A DNA stretch of 64,000 bases from Ariolimax columbianus (GCA_036924085.1 JAVGWX010000007.1:32038953-32102952); one strand, 5' to 3'; positions 21,625-33,445 are shown, counted from the first letter of the stretch. Made by a program: numbers and translations. The notes: a model not told the origin generated them from the sequence alone.

Positions 21625-21800
21625 GGGTGGGCAGTCAGTGGACTTGAGGTAAGAAGCCCACTTAAATGATTTAGGTCGTGGGTTTTAGTCACGGTGGAGA
21701 CCGGTATTTTTTCATGTGCATCTTCTGGTAATAATTTCCCTGGTAGTAAGATCGGACTTCGGTGTACTGAACCCGTTTTAAGTCCTTTGGCAGTTAGCAA
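21625..21800 (+). mobile_element. SINE-C head fragment
   Basis: GTCAGTGGACTTGAGGTAAG, then a B-box-like GTCGTGGGTTTTAGTCACGG and GGAGACCGGTATTTTTTCATG, AATAATTTCCCTGGTAGTAA; corresponds to the reverse strand of 19275-19080. Decayed. Confidence 0.6.
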
Positions 21801-22014
21801 TCGAAATAAGTAAACTTAATAGCCGCTTCCTAGAAATAATTTCAAAGATCCTAATTACAAATTCACCCAAATTGTGTGTACTTTCCCCCAGGTCTAGCAA
21901 GCCGCAGGAAGTTGTAAAATATCTACTACGTATAGCTGAAGCCTTCGGCTGCCTGGCAGCAGACATTAACATGCCTGTTTGAATACCAGGATTACATGTT
22001 GTCCAAGTAGCAAG

Positions 22015-22305
22015 AAGAGATGTTGTCCTTCAACCAGACAATAAGACATAATCTGAAAACTAGGCTCTTGCGGACTCCAGTGGGTGAACCTCTTCCTTGG
22101 TTTGATCATGTCTGCAGAATGAAAGACGATTGGCTACTACTGCAGTAATGGAAGCAAGGAGTCAAGGATCCAGACACACAGGGCAACTCAGAGTATGCTG
22201 GAATGTCAATATGAGACTGTCTTTACGAGACCGAGGTCTTGACTGGGATCAGACAAACAGGAAGACAGTGGAGATAATAGTCTAGTGGTCTTTATGGTAG
22301 GTCTT
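22015..22305 (+). pseudogene. LINE reverse transcriptase C-terminal fragment
   Basis: Reads ...RTPVGEPLPWFDHVCRMKDD, then WLLLQ, then after shifts TEVLTGIRQTGRQWR. The WFGHVCRM-type block followed by a basic tail is the standard distal region of many LINE ORF2 proteins. Several stops; the clade cannot be given. Confidence 0.65.
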
Positions 22306-22739
22306 TATGCACTAAGGTAGAAGGGAAGCGACTAGGACAGTAGGGCAGAAACTATACACCCCAAGACAGAAGACGATCGACTAAATAAGTAACGTAAACG
22401 ACTCTTCCAAGAAAAGTAGAGGAGTGATTATAAACAAACGTAGAAGACTATGCACATCTGAATAGTAAAGGAGCGGCGAAAAGAGCGAAGTTGAAGATCC
22501 TACATCCAATGGTAGAAAAGGGACAATTAAGAATGTAAGGTAAACTACTGTAACCGTAGAGCAGAAGATGAGTGTCTAACAAAGTAGCGTAGAAGGCTCT
22601 ACACACTAAGGTTACGAGGAGTGAGTATATTGGAAATATAGAAGATGATATTACACCTCAGTGTTGAATAGAGGGACTAAGTAAATACAGTAAAAGACGT
22701 GACACTTCACGAAGAGAATCGACTTAGTAAGTAGGACAC
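22306..22739. repeat. very degenerate repeat-like tract
   Basis: Recurring loose motif GTAGAAGACT(A/C)TACACA..AAGGT(A/T) at irregular spacing (e.g. 22310, 22345, 22440, 22585, 22635). It may be an old minisatellite; the period is not stable enough to state. Confidence 0.4.
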
Positions 22740-23090
22740 AATACGTTTAAGTTATTATAAATTATTGTCCATCGCAAGCGATGATGGCCATCAGACGGTT
22801 TTGTCGTAATAATGTGATATGCGCTGTTTTTGAATTGTAGTGAAGGAGTGAATGGGCTGGTCATCAATCTAACTCTCTTGTCCCGAGTTACCTTGGATCT
22901 GTGGCAAGACTATTGGTCGAGACAACTGGAGGTAACTCAGGATGCATACACTTTAGTCTTACCTCTCGTGGGACCAGGGGTCGCTTGAAACTTGCGGGAT
23001 TTGATCGTCCACCGTTTCCGCTCATCACTGTGAGAATCTAGTGCCTTAACCTTTAGACTGCAGCGACCCACTATTAGACCCAATAACAGA
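22740..23090 (-). mobile_element. possible tRNA-derived SINE (single copy here)
   Basis: The reverse strand from 23090 reads GTCTAAAGGTTAAGGCACTA, a plausible A-box, then GATCAAATCCCGC, a plausible B-box, followed by an unrelated body ending AATAATTTATAATAACT. Spacing between the boxes is slightly long for a tRNA. No second copy in this window. Confidence 0.45.
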
Positions 23091-23519
23091 AACAACCAGG
23101 GGATACCCAGATTGATTTGAACGGAACGACTGTAGCCTTCACAACAAATAGCAACAAGTGACTAATGAAGATTGTGTATGGGGAAGGGGTGGGCAGTAAT
23201 CTCATCATTACTGAAACAATTAGAACTGCCAAAACTCAAATGCATGCTTCTTGTAATTGGAACCGTTTGTGTGGGTAATCTATGCTTCGCTTGGAATGAT
23301 TACAATAAGCGCAATCAAACACAAGGGCAATAACGCCGATGTTTGGAACAACACTTCTAGCGAAGCACCCATAAACATTTCACTGTTAACAAACTTAGAC
23401 TATATATATAAATACATAGAAATATGTACGTGTATATGACACCAATTCCTTGCAAGCTGCTTGCTCATGATGAAGTATATATAGTAAATTAACAAAAAAT
23501 TTAATCAATGATCATATAT
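23091..23519. other. unassigned
   Basis: No gene or repeat recognised. Confidence 0.5.
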
Positions 23520-23528
23520 TGAATGTAG

Positions 23529-23925
23529 CATGATCAAGATGCTGAACAGTGCATGAGCTGCAGCTACCAATAGCTGACTGCTAGCGCCACGGCCAGTGAG
23601 CCAGAGCTGCCAATACACTTGTACACGTCCACGTGGTGATCATTGATAACAGGCTACAACAGAACAGGCTGTCTAAGGAGAAGTGATCGTAGAAGGAAGA
23701 ATTATCTGGTTCTAAAAAATGTCTACTGAAGGATGTGTCGGACCGCAATGTGCAAATATCGAAGTCAATCTGTAAACTACTATGCAACGAGTTCTGGCCT
23801 TCGAGCAACAGCCTGCTACTTGCAAAATCCTTGTTAAAGCTTGGTAGCGGGAGATTGAGAGCGAACGAAGTAGAAGAAGAAAAAGAATAGAAAGCAGAAA
23901 GAGGAAAAAAAAAGAAGAAGAAAAC
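23529..23925 (+). mobile_element. SINE-D copy, 9-bp TSD, long GAA tail
   Basis: Starts ATGATCAAGATGCTGAACAG, ends GAGATTGAGAGCGAACGAAG with an interrupted GAA/GAAAAA tail of about 60 bp. Flanks TGAATGTAG (23520-23528 and 23926-23934) are identical. Confidence 0.88.
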
Positions 23926-23934
23926 TGAATGTAG

Positions 23935-24924
23935 GCGCTACCAGGTTACTAATTGTCCATACTTCTGTACCGCATGACATTTTTAGTTCAAATTGAACTT
24001 TCGCTCAGACCTTTAAAAAAGAAATATTATCCAATGACAAACACTATCAATGATCAACAATCGTATCCCTTCTTTATTCCTTGTCCGCGGATCTGTGCCC
24101 TACAATGGACTTGGTTTTATGTGATATAAACAACTTAACAACACACAAGACAGACTTTCGTCTAATCCAATAAAACTTAAAACACAAATATCGTTCAACG
24201 GTAAACACACGATATTTAGCAGTATTCTTTCTTGTTTATTTCATTGTCCATGATTGTGTACCATATGACAAGTTTGGTGCTTTGAGAATCCAACAAATTC
24301 TCAAGCACACGTATATCGTCTCACTACTGTCAGTGCAGGATAGCTGTATCTATAAATAATACCCTAGGTGCACAAAGTTAATCTGTGCGCAGGTAACTAC
24401 AGATAACACACCTTTGAACTTTTGTTAATATAGTTTCCACTGTGTACAAGAAGACAGTCATAAATTACCTGAACCGTGCAGGAATGAAGGAGAAGACAGC
24501 TAAAGAGAAAGATACTAGGGCGAACGAAGAAGTTATGACCAGAAACGACGCGTTATGACTGACTGCCCTGTTCATATATTGTGGTGACTTTGACATGGCA
24601 TTTGCAGGTGGATAGGACAAACTGACAGGAGATAAACAATGCGAGGAGAGAGTAATCCGAAATGAAGGTAGTGTGGTATTAACACAGCAAATATTTATAC
24701 AAGAGTAATGACAAATGTCACCCCACTGTTACCGGGGTCCGAAATGGGAGCAGGGAGAAGTGACTCGATAACATCCCAAGCGTTTCGTTTGTGGTGGCTG
24801 AAAAGGGTTAAGCATAATGATGGTTACACGACCTTGAAGAAACTGTTAACCCGAAACCTTCAACAGGTAAAGACAGGTCAACTTTGCATGAATTTATTTA
24901 TATAATAATTATATATGTATGTGT
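23935..24924. other. unassigned 1 kb
   Basis: AT-rich with no recognisable gene. The 65-codon frame at 24708-24905 has no known motif. Confidence 0.5.
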
Positions 24925-25090
24925 ATTTGCTGGAGCAAAATTCAAGTTACAAATCTACTCAAATTATTCTAGGGATTCTCACCCCACAGAGAATATGTCG
25001 CAACAAAAGGAGACAGTTTGGTCATAACAACAGGTCTTGGTTATGTGGTTAGCGGAGCGGCTTAGATTGCGTCTGACAGGCTGCTTATCT
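24925..25090 (+). mobile_element. SINE-C distal segment
   Basis: AAATTCAAGTTACAAATCTA, GGGATTCTCACCCCACAGAG, CAGGTCTTGGTTATGTGGTT and AGCGGAGCGGCT correspond to the reverse strand of 19060-18890. The head is missing. It continues directly into the 43-bp array. Confidence 0.7.
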
Positions 25091-25552
25091 ACTTTGCTCT
25101 AATTTACGCTTCCATCTCCACCAGAACGGATCTACTCTTCTCTAATTTACGCTTCCATCTCCACCAGAGTGGATCTAGTTTGCTCTAATTTACGCTTCCA
25201 TCTCCACCAGAGCGGATCTACTTTTCTCTAATTTACGCTTCCATCTCCACCAGAGCGGATCTACTTTTCTCTAATTTACGCTTCCATCTCCACCAGAGAT
25301 CTACTTTTCTCTGATTTACGCTTCCATCTCCACCAGAGCGGATATACTTTGCTCTAATTTACGCTTCCATCTCCACCAGAGATCTACTTTTCTCTGATTT
25401 ACGCTTCCATCTCCACCAGAGTGGATCTACTTTGCTCTAATTTACGCTTCCATCTCCACCAGAGCGGATCTACTTTTCTCTAATTTACGCTTCCATCTCC
25501 ACCAGAGCGGATCTACTTTGCTCTAATTTACGCTTCCATCTCCACCAGTCTC
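25085..25552. repeat. minisatellite, 43-bp unit, about 11 copies, grown from SINE-C
   Basis: Unit TCTACTTTGCTCTAATTTAC + GCTTCCATCTCCACCAGAGCGGA; some units lack four bases (AGAGATCTAC), giving 39 bp. The unit equals the distal end of SINE-C (compare reverse strand of 18865-18900: CTCTAATTGACGCTTCCACC). Confidence 0.93.
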
Positions 25553-25779
25553 CACGAAAAATAGGCGATCGTATATTCCAGCAGCTAAAATATGCTGAGA
25601 TTGACCTGACAAGTCACCAGTGAATTTTTACCTGCCAAAAAGATATGAAAATAAGGAGGTCACAACTCCACACGAGGTCTAAGGACATAAGTGGACTGAA
25701 GATAGATATAAAGATAGATGTATGTGTATGTGTGTGCGTACATATGAGAAACTGAGACATCAGTCCGGTGAGGCACAAT

Positions 25780-26330
25780 CTACTGATCTAAACGTCACGT
25801 CAGCGTTAAACTCAACACACTGATCCGGACGTCACGTCAGAGTTAGACATAACAATCGGATCTGGACGTCGCGCCAGGGTTAGACTCACCATATTGATGT
25901 AGACGTAGCGGCAGGGTTAGACACAACATACTGACCAGAACTTCGCGTCAGGGCTAGACACAACATACTGACCGAGACTTCGCATCAGGGTTAAACACAC
26001 GATACTGATCAGGACGTCGCATCAAGGCTTGACTCAACATACTGACCAGACGTCGCGACAGGGTTAAACACACGATACTGACCAGGACTTCGCGACAGGG
26101 TGAGTCACAATATACTGACCAAAATCACTTCCTATATTTTATGTAGCGTTCCCTGGACACGGACTGATTTCAAGACAAGTCTGGCTGACAAATTGTAGAT
26201 GGACATAATCCATGTTGGTGTTCGCGTCAAGCTGACTAAACCAAGCAAAGCACAACCGCTTAAAGGAACGCGGTCCACCATCACCAGAACTCTCGGGATA
26301 TGAAGAAAGCTACTACAAACCGCCACTTGA
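25780..26330 (-). repeat. repeat F, reverse strand, with 37-bp tandem tail (25790-26120)
   Basis: Body at 26130-26330 (reverse strand TTTAAGCGGTTGTGCTTTGC, GACTTGTCTTGAAATCAGTC). The tail side carries about nine diverged units of CAGGGTTAGACACAACATAC + TGACCAGGACTTCGCGT, period near 37, the same motif that is amplified at 12430-12690. Units here are far more diverged, so the expansion is older or independent. Confidence 0.8.
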
Positions 26331-26384
26331 CGCTAAATTCGGATCGAACCAAATAGTAAACTCACTCACTGGATGCATTAAACG

Positions 26385-26389
<5 letters not shown>

Positions 26390-26461
<72 letters not shown>
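26390..26461. repeat. (AT)n microsatellite, about 70 bp
   Basis: Uninterrupted TATATA run; likely unstable and prone to cruciform formation. Confidence 0.97.
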
Positions 26462-26469
<8 letters not shown>

Positions 26470-27249
26470 TTACTGCTGTTATACACGAATATACACGAGA
26501 TACAATAATTAAGTAACAAGAAATGTATTATAAAGTGCATGAATGACTGTATACAATTAAAAAGAAAAGCTTATTTCAAGACAGAAACTGGCCGTTTATC
26601 TAAACACTATGTATGATATCGGTTATAGTGAAGATTCACAAAAACATTGTTCCTATAGTCCATCTTTTAATTCCTAAAGGTCAGAAGCTATTTTCTACTA
26701 AACTGCAAGTCAGATCTAAATGATTTTTAGCACGCAGCCTTAGAATACCCTGAAAAAATTGATATTATTTAGTCCATAGATTTGAAGAATTATGCACATC
26801 GGCAAATTTGTTTGATCTATTAGGACCTTTGCAAAGAAATGGGATTACATTTTTTAGATTTTACAGTACACAGCTGAATTTCGCGTCGTATTTTGTGCAT
26901 ATGGGTATCTCCTTAATGTATTGACAGATTAATTGATTGTTTGTGTTGCCCTTCATGTACAATCGTAAAAATGACGCCAATATGCAACAGTTAGTACAGC
27001 CTTTCGGTCACCATTAGACCAAAAGGTTGTATCAAATGTGCAGATCACTTTATGACGTTCAAATCATGTGAATTTTGAAATGTATTTTGTTGTCATTGTA
27101 TGTTCACTTAATTGTTTTGATAAACACACGCGAATTCATCCAACTCTGCTAATCAGTATGTCCCCAAAATATCGCATTAATCAATCCGAATCTCTTAATT
27201 CAAAAAGGTTGACAATTGTGACTGGCTGGACAAATTGTAATCTATCTCC
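26462..27249. other. unassigned
   Basis: AT-rich, no gene or repeat recognised. Confidence 0.5.
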
Positions 27250-30200
27250 TTGCCAGTCCTGATCTTCTTCCCGGGGCATATGTTCAACACACTTTTTCCC
27301 GGAGCATATGTTCAACACACCTCTTCTCGAAGCATATGTTCAACACACTTCTTCCCGGAGCATATGTTCAACACTTCTTCCCGGGACATATGTTCAACAC
27401 ACTTCTTCGCGGAACATATGTTCAACACACTTCTTCCCGGGGCATATGTTCAACACACTTCTTCCCGGGGCATATGTTCAACACACTTCTTCCCGAGACA
27501 TATGTTCAACACGCTTCTTCCCGGAGCATATGTTCAATACACTTCTTCCCGGGGCATATGTTAAACACACTTCTTCCCAGAGCATATGTTCAATATACTT
27601 CTTCCCGGAGCATATGTTCAACACACTTCTTCCCGAGACATATGTTCAACATACTTCTCCACGGGACATATGTTCAACACACTTCTTCCCGGGACATATG
27701 TTCAACATACTTCTCCCCGGGACATATGTTCAACACACTTCTTCCCGAGACATATGTTCAACATACTTCTCCTTGGGACATATGTTCAACACACATTTTC
27801 CCGGGGCATATGTTCAACACACTTCATCCCTGGGCATATGTTCAACACACTTCTTTCCGGGGCATATTTTAAACACACTTTTTCCCGGAGCATATGTTCA
27901 ACACACTTCTTCCCGGAGCATATGTTCAACACACTTCTTCCCAGAGCATATGTTCAACACACTTATTCCCGGGGCATATGTTCAACACACTTTTTCCCTG
28001 AGCATATGTTCAACACACTTCTTCCCGGGGCAAAATGTTCATCACACTTTTTCCCGGAGCATATGTTCAAAACACTTCTTCCCTGGGCATATGTTCAAAA
28101 CACTTCTTCCCAGGGCATATGTTCAACACATTTCTTCTCGGGGCATATGTTCAACACACTTCATCCCGGAGCATATGTTCAACACACTTCTTCCCGGAGC
28201 ATATGTTCAACACACTTCTTCCCGGAGCATATGTTCAACACATTTCTTCCCGGAGCATATGTTCAACACACTTCTTCCCAGATCATATGTTTAACACACT
28301 TCTTCCCGAGACATATGTTCAACACACTTCTTCCCGAGACATATTTTCAACATATTTCTCCCCGGGACATAAACACACTTCTTCCTGAGACATATGTTCA
28401 ACACACTTCTTCCCAGAGCATATGTTCAACACACTTCTTCCCGACACATATGTTCAGCACACTTCTCCCCGGGACATATGTTCAACACACTTATTCCCGA
28501 GACATATGTTCAGCACACTTCTTCCCGTGGCATATGTTCAACACACTTCTTCCCTGGACATATGTTCAACACACTTCTTCCCGTGGCATATGTTCAACAC
28601 ACTTCTTCCCGGGGCATATGTTAAACGCATTTCTTCCCGGAGCATATGTTCAACACACTTCTTCCAGGGGCATATGTTAAACACACTTCTTCCCGGAGCA
28701 TATGTTCAACACACTTCTTCCCGGGACAGATGTTCAACACACTTCTTCTCGGGGCATATGTTCAACACACTTCTTCCCGGAGCATATGTTCAACACACTT
28801 CTTGCCGGGACATATGTTCAACACACTTCTTCGCGGAACATATGTTCAACACACTTCTTCCCGGGGCATATGTTCAACACACTTTTTCCCGGAGCATATA
28901 TTCAACACTCTTCTTCCCGGAGCATATGTTCAACACACTTCTTCCCAGAGCATATGTTCAACACACTTCTTCCCAGAGCATATGTTTAACACACTTCTTC
29001 CTGAGACATATGTTCAACACACTTCTTCCCGAGACATATGTTCAACACACTTCTCCCCGGGACATATGTTGAACACACTTCTTCCCGAGACATATGTTCA
29101 ACACACTTCTTCACGGAGCATATGTTCAACACAATTCTTTCTGGAGTATATGTTCAACACACTTCTTCCCGGAGCATATGTTTAACACACTTCTTCCCTG
29201 GGCATATGTTCAACACACTTCTTCCCGGAGCATATGTTCAACACATTTCTTCCCGGAGCATATGTTCAACACACTTCTTCCCAGAGCATATGTTTAACAC
29301 ACTTTTTCCCGAGACATATGTTCAACACACTTCTTCCCGAGACATATTTTCAACACACTTCTCCCCGGGACATATGTTCAACACACTTCTTCCTGAGACA
29401 TAGTTCAACACACGTCTTCCCGGAGCATAAGTTCAACACACTTCTTATCGAGACATATATGTTCAGCACACTTCTCCCCGGGACATATGTTCAACACACT
29501 TCTTCCCGAGACATATGTTTAGCACACTTCTTCCCGTGGCATATGTTCAACACACTTCTTCCCTGGACATATGTTCAACACACTTCTTCCCGTGGCATAT
29601 GTTCAACACACTTCTTCCCGGGGCATATGTTAAACGCATTTCTTCCCGGAGCATATGTTCAACACACTTCTTCCAGGGGCATATGTTAAACACACTTCTT
29701 CCCGGGACAGATGTTCAACACACTTCTTCTCGGGGAAAATGTTCAACACACTTCTTCCCGGAGCATATGTTCAACACACTTCTTGCCGGGACATATGTTC
29801 AACACACTTCTTCGCGGAACATATGTTCAACACACTTCTTCCCGGGGCATATGTTCAACACACTTCTTCCCGGGGCATATGTTCAACACACTTCTTCGCG
29901 AGACATGTGTTCAACACACTTCTTCCCGGGACATATGTTCAACGCACTTCTTCCCGAGACATATGTTCAACATACTTCTCCCCGGGACATATGTTCAACA
30001 CACTTCTTCCCGAGACATATGTTCAACATACTTCTCCTTGGGACATATGTTCAACACACATTTTCCCAGAGCATATGTTCAACACACATTTTTCCGGGGC
30101 ATATGTTCAACACACATTTTTCCGGGGCATATTATCAACACACTTCATCCCTGGGCATATGTTCAACACACTTCTTCCCGGGGCATATATTAAACACACT

Positions 30201-31157
30201 TTTTCCCGGAGCATATGTTCAACACACTTCTTCCCGGAGCATATGTTCAACACACTTCTTCCCAGAGCATATGTTCAACACACTTCTTTCCGGGGCATAT
30301 GTTCAACACACTTCTTCTGGGACATATGTTCAACACACTTCTTCCCGGGGCATATGTTCAACACGCTTCTTCCCGGAGCATATGTTCAACACACTTCTTC
30401 CCGGGGCAAAATGTTCAACACACTTTTTCCCGGAGCATATGTTCAACACACTTCTTCCCGGAGCATATGTTCAACACACTTCTTCCCAGAGCATATGTTC
30501 AACACACTTCTTTCCGGGGCATATGTTCAACACACTTCTTCTGGGACATATGTTCAACACACTTCTTCCCGGGGCATATGTTCAACACACTTCTTCCCGG
30601 GGCAAAATGTTCAACACACTTTTTCCCGGAGCATATGTTCAACACACTTCTTCCCTGGGCATATGTTCAACACACTTCTTCCCGTGGCATATGTTCAACA
30701 CACTTCTTCCCGGGGCATATGTTAAACCCATTTTCTCCCGGAGCATATGTTCAACACACTTCTTCCAGGGGCATATGTTAAACACACTTCTTCCCGGAGC
30801 ATATGTTCAACACACTTCTTCCCGGGACAGATGTTCAACACACTTCTTCCCGTGGCATATGTTCAACACACTTCTTCCCGGGGCATATGTTAAGCCCCTT
30901 TCTTCCCGGAGCATATGTTCAACACACTTCTTCCCGTAGCATATGTTCAACACACTTCTTCCCGGGGCATATGTTAAGCCCCTTTCTTCCCGGAGCATAT
31001 GTTCAACACACTTCTTCCCGTAGCATATGTTCAACACACTTCTTCCCGTAGCATATGTTCAACACACTTTTTCCCGCGGTATATGTTCAACACACTTCTT
31101 CCCGGGACATATGTTCAACACACTTCTTCCCGGGACATATGTTCAAAACACTTCTTC
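27250..31157. repeat. 28-bp satellite array, about 139 units (3.9 kb)
   Basis: Unit CATATGTTCAACACACTTCT + TCCCGGGG. Variation is concentrated in the last five bases (GGGG, GAGC, AGAGC, GAGAC, GGGAC, GTGGC), giving a barcode of variants. Blocks repeat: the run with TTAAACGCATTTCTTCCCGG at 28621 recurs at 29630 (offset 1009, about 36 units), and TTAAACCCATTT at 30722 lies exactly 1092 bp (39 units) further on, so there is roughly 1-kb higher-order duplication. Since 28 = 1 mod 3 and the unit has no stop, all three plus frames read the same 28-residue cycle (MFNTLLPGAYVQHTSS...), making frames up to 474 codons that are artefacts. Confidence 0.96.
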
Positions 31158-31218
31158 CACAACTGAATGTTTAATTTTGAAACGTACTCGCGTTTCAGCA
31201 CTTTTATATCACACATTT

Positions 31219-31477
31219 AGGGGACGGCGTGGCCTAGTGGTTAAGTGGCACGGCTCACAACCAGAAGGTGCTGGGTTCGATCCCCATCACAGCACCGGCC
31301 GTTACCCCGGGGAAGCAAACCCTTAGAAAATGCAGTAGGAAGCAGACCCTTACATAAAATGCATGCTGAAGTCGGATGCACTGGGCCGACAGGCGCAAAA
31401 TAAAAACCACAGTGTAAAGCACACACGCCTTGAGGAATAAATAAAGGCGAACGCAAAAAAAAAAAAAAAAAAAAAAA
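31219..31477 (+). mobile_element. SINE-A copy 1 (tRNA head, poly-A), 13-bp TSD
   Basis: Starts AGGGGACGGCGTGGCCTAGTGG. A-box GTGGCCTAGTGGTTAAG, B-box GGGTTCGATCCCC, then CCGTTACCCCGGGGAAGC, the core GCTGAAGTCGGATGCACTGG and end AAATAAAGGCGAACGC plus about 24 A. The flank ATATCACACATTT occurs at 31206-31218 and 31478-31490. Full-length (about 235 bp before poly-A); the perfect TSD and pure poly-A indicate a recent insertion. Confidence 0.95.
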
Positions 31478-31490
31478 ATATCACACATTT

Positions 31491-31727
31491 TAAATGTCCT
31501 GTTCTGTTCGGTAACTTATTCTTTGACTTTAGCTCCAGATAATCTTTATAGGGCTTAGAAGTGCATAATATGCAGGTAGTCGCAGAGACGTGTGACAGTA
31601 CTCTACAATGATTTTGTCAATATGATACACATCTATCTTATTTGTTTTCCTTACAAGCTACAACGACTCGGGTTTCAAATACGTGCTGAAATTATTTTTT
31701 TCCTTAGCTAGCCAGCATGGCTAAAAT
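31491..31727. other. unassigned spacer between two SINE-A copies
   Basis: AT-rich, nothing recognised. Confidence 0.5.
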
Positions 31728-31744
31728 TTGAGCTTTCGTATTTG

Positions 31745-32000
31745 TATTAATTTTTTTTGTTTTGCGTTAGCCTTATTTCTCTAACCCCCAAGGCGGTGTG
31801 CGTTGCACTGTGGTTTTGATTTTTGCGCCTGTCGGCCCAGTGTATCCGACTTCAGCATGCATTTTATGTAAGGCCCTGCTTGCTCCTGCATTTTCTAAGG
31901 GTTTGCTACCTCGGGGTAACGGTCGGTGCTGTGATGGGGATTAAACCCAGCACCTCCCGGTTGTGAGCCGTGTCACTTAACCACTAGGCCACGCCGTCCC
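31745..32000 (-). mobile_element. SINE-A copy 2, reverse strand, 17-bp TSD
   Basis: Full-length in reverse. Flanks TTGAGCTTTCGTATTTG (31728-31744) and TTGAGCTTTTGTATTTG (32001-32017) agree at 16 of 17 bases. The poly-A is seen as a T run near 31751. Confidence 0.94.
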
Positions 32001-32017
32001 TTGAGCTTTTGTATTTG

Positions 32018-32915
32018 ATCCAGTTGATACTGCATTGTGATATAATGCATTTTCCATAACTAGTCATGGCCGTCTAACCGGAATTAGAAGCAGATCTTTC
32101 GATCGCCAGTGCCTGAAAATGTGTCTATTCATTTCAGTACCATCGGTACTTTTTTATTAACAAATAAGTTCAGCGTCATGGACACGTTTTTTCCACTGCT
32201 TTCGGCATACGTTAGTCTAATGGGCTGCGCTCTGTTGCTTGAAATTCGTCCTTCCTTTTTACAGTTAATTGATTGTCATTCTTTACCTTAGGTGTAATGA
32301 GCATTAGCCCAGGATTCGTCCAAGTATACACTATCATAGCCTATCCTACGCCGTTCAGGTATCTGTCTCAGGTATTTACTTTTGGCAGCAATCAACTGCG
32401 GCTTTTCCTATATAATATTCCTGCCACCTTAATTTTTCCTCATTGTAAAGCTGGCGGCTCGTAACATTTTCTAAGAGTACTTTTGAAGATCAATACTGCA
32501 ACCGGATTGCAATGTTAATTTTAGTGGACGGACAGTAACAAGTTGTTTTTTCGTCAACAGTTTTAAAATCTTCCGTTTTATGACAACTGTAAAAAGATGA
32601 TCTATCCAGACCAAGCGCCAATTGAATTCGTTACTCTGAGTCATGAATATCGTAATATAAATAACCCATCTTTAGACCACCTGCGGGAAAAAAAACAACA
32701 AGTTGTATATTAAAACAAACAGTAACCTTCTGCATTGTTATAAATGTACACTTCAAAAGTATTTTGAAATTGTTTCGGATCATGTTGTGTTCAGTTCACA
32801 GACCAGTCGTGTCGTGAGGATTTTCACCGTGTGAACCGCTTCGTCGTGTAACCCAGCTTAATTAGATACACAGAGAAGAAAGAGGGCATTTTGGACCCAA
32901 CGTGCGAGCTAATAT
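32018..32915. other. unassigned 0.9 kb
   Basis: AT-rich; no gene or repeat recognised. Confidence 0.5.
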
Positions 32916-32964
32916 AAGGAGTTCGTACTTTGTCCTTGGCACTGTTGTTGTTGTTGTTGTTGTT

Positions 32965-33115
32965 TCTTAGATGTTCGTCTCACTAGTTTTTACTGGCGGA
33001 GGCACGCCCATTCCACCCAGACCGTAGTTCATTGAGCGATATCAGGACGCATAGACCAGTGCTTGAATGCATGTGTTTGTCTATATGTACCTATACTAGG
33101 TTTGTGTACCCTCAG
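32965..33115 (+). repeat. dispersed repeat I, copy 2
   Basis: CTCACTAGTTTTTACTGGCG, CATTCCACCCAGACCGTAGT, GCATAGACCAGTGCTTGAAT and ACTAGGTTTGTGTACC match 20880-21050 reversed. It is preceded by one partial unit of the adjoining 58-bp repeat (32916-32945) and a (TTG)n run at 32943-32964, and followed by the array itself. Confidence 0.75.
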
Positions 33116-33121
33116 AAGCTA

Positions 33122-33445
33122 GCAACAAGCAACCTTTGCACTGTCTGACATGATATAGACTAAACACAAGCTAAGGAGTTCGTACTTTGTCCTTGGCACT
33201 GTCTGACACGATATAGACTAAACACAAGCTATGGAGTTCGTACTTTGTCCTTGGCACTGTCTGACACGATATAGACTAAACACAAGCTATGCAGTTTGTA
33301 CTTTGTACTTTCTCCTTGGCACTGTCTGACACGATATAGACTAAACACAAGCTATGGAGTTCGTACTTTGTTCTTGGCACTGTCAGCAATGACAGACTAA
33401 ACACAAGCTACGAGGCTCGTACTCTGTCCCTAGCACTGACATCAA
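33122..33445. repeat. minisatellite, 58-bp unit, about 5.5 copies
   Basis: Unit GGAGTTCGTACTTTGTCCTT + GGCACTGTCTGACACGATAT + AGACTAAACACAAGCTAT. The last units are more diverged. An extra partial unit at 32916-32945, upstream of repeat I, suggests the array was interrupted by I. Confidence 0.92.

Noticed and set aside
27308..30939. Very long open frames (up to 474 codons) in the 28-bp array
   Set aside because: All three plus frames give the same repeated peptide because the unit is 28 bp and stop-free; no codon bias, no start context and no gene structure.
27250..31157. CRISPR-like array
   Set aside because: Units are directly adjacent with no unique spacers, and the genome is eukaryotic.
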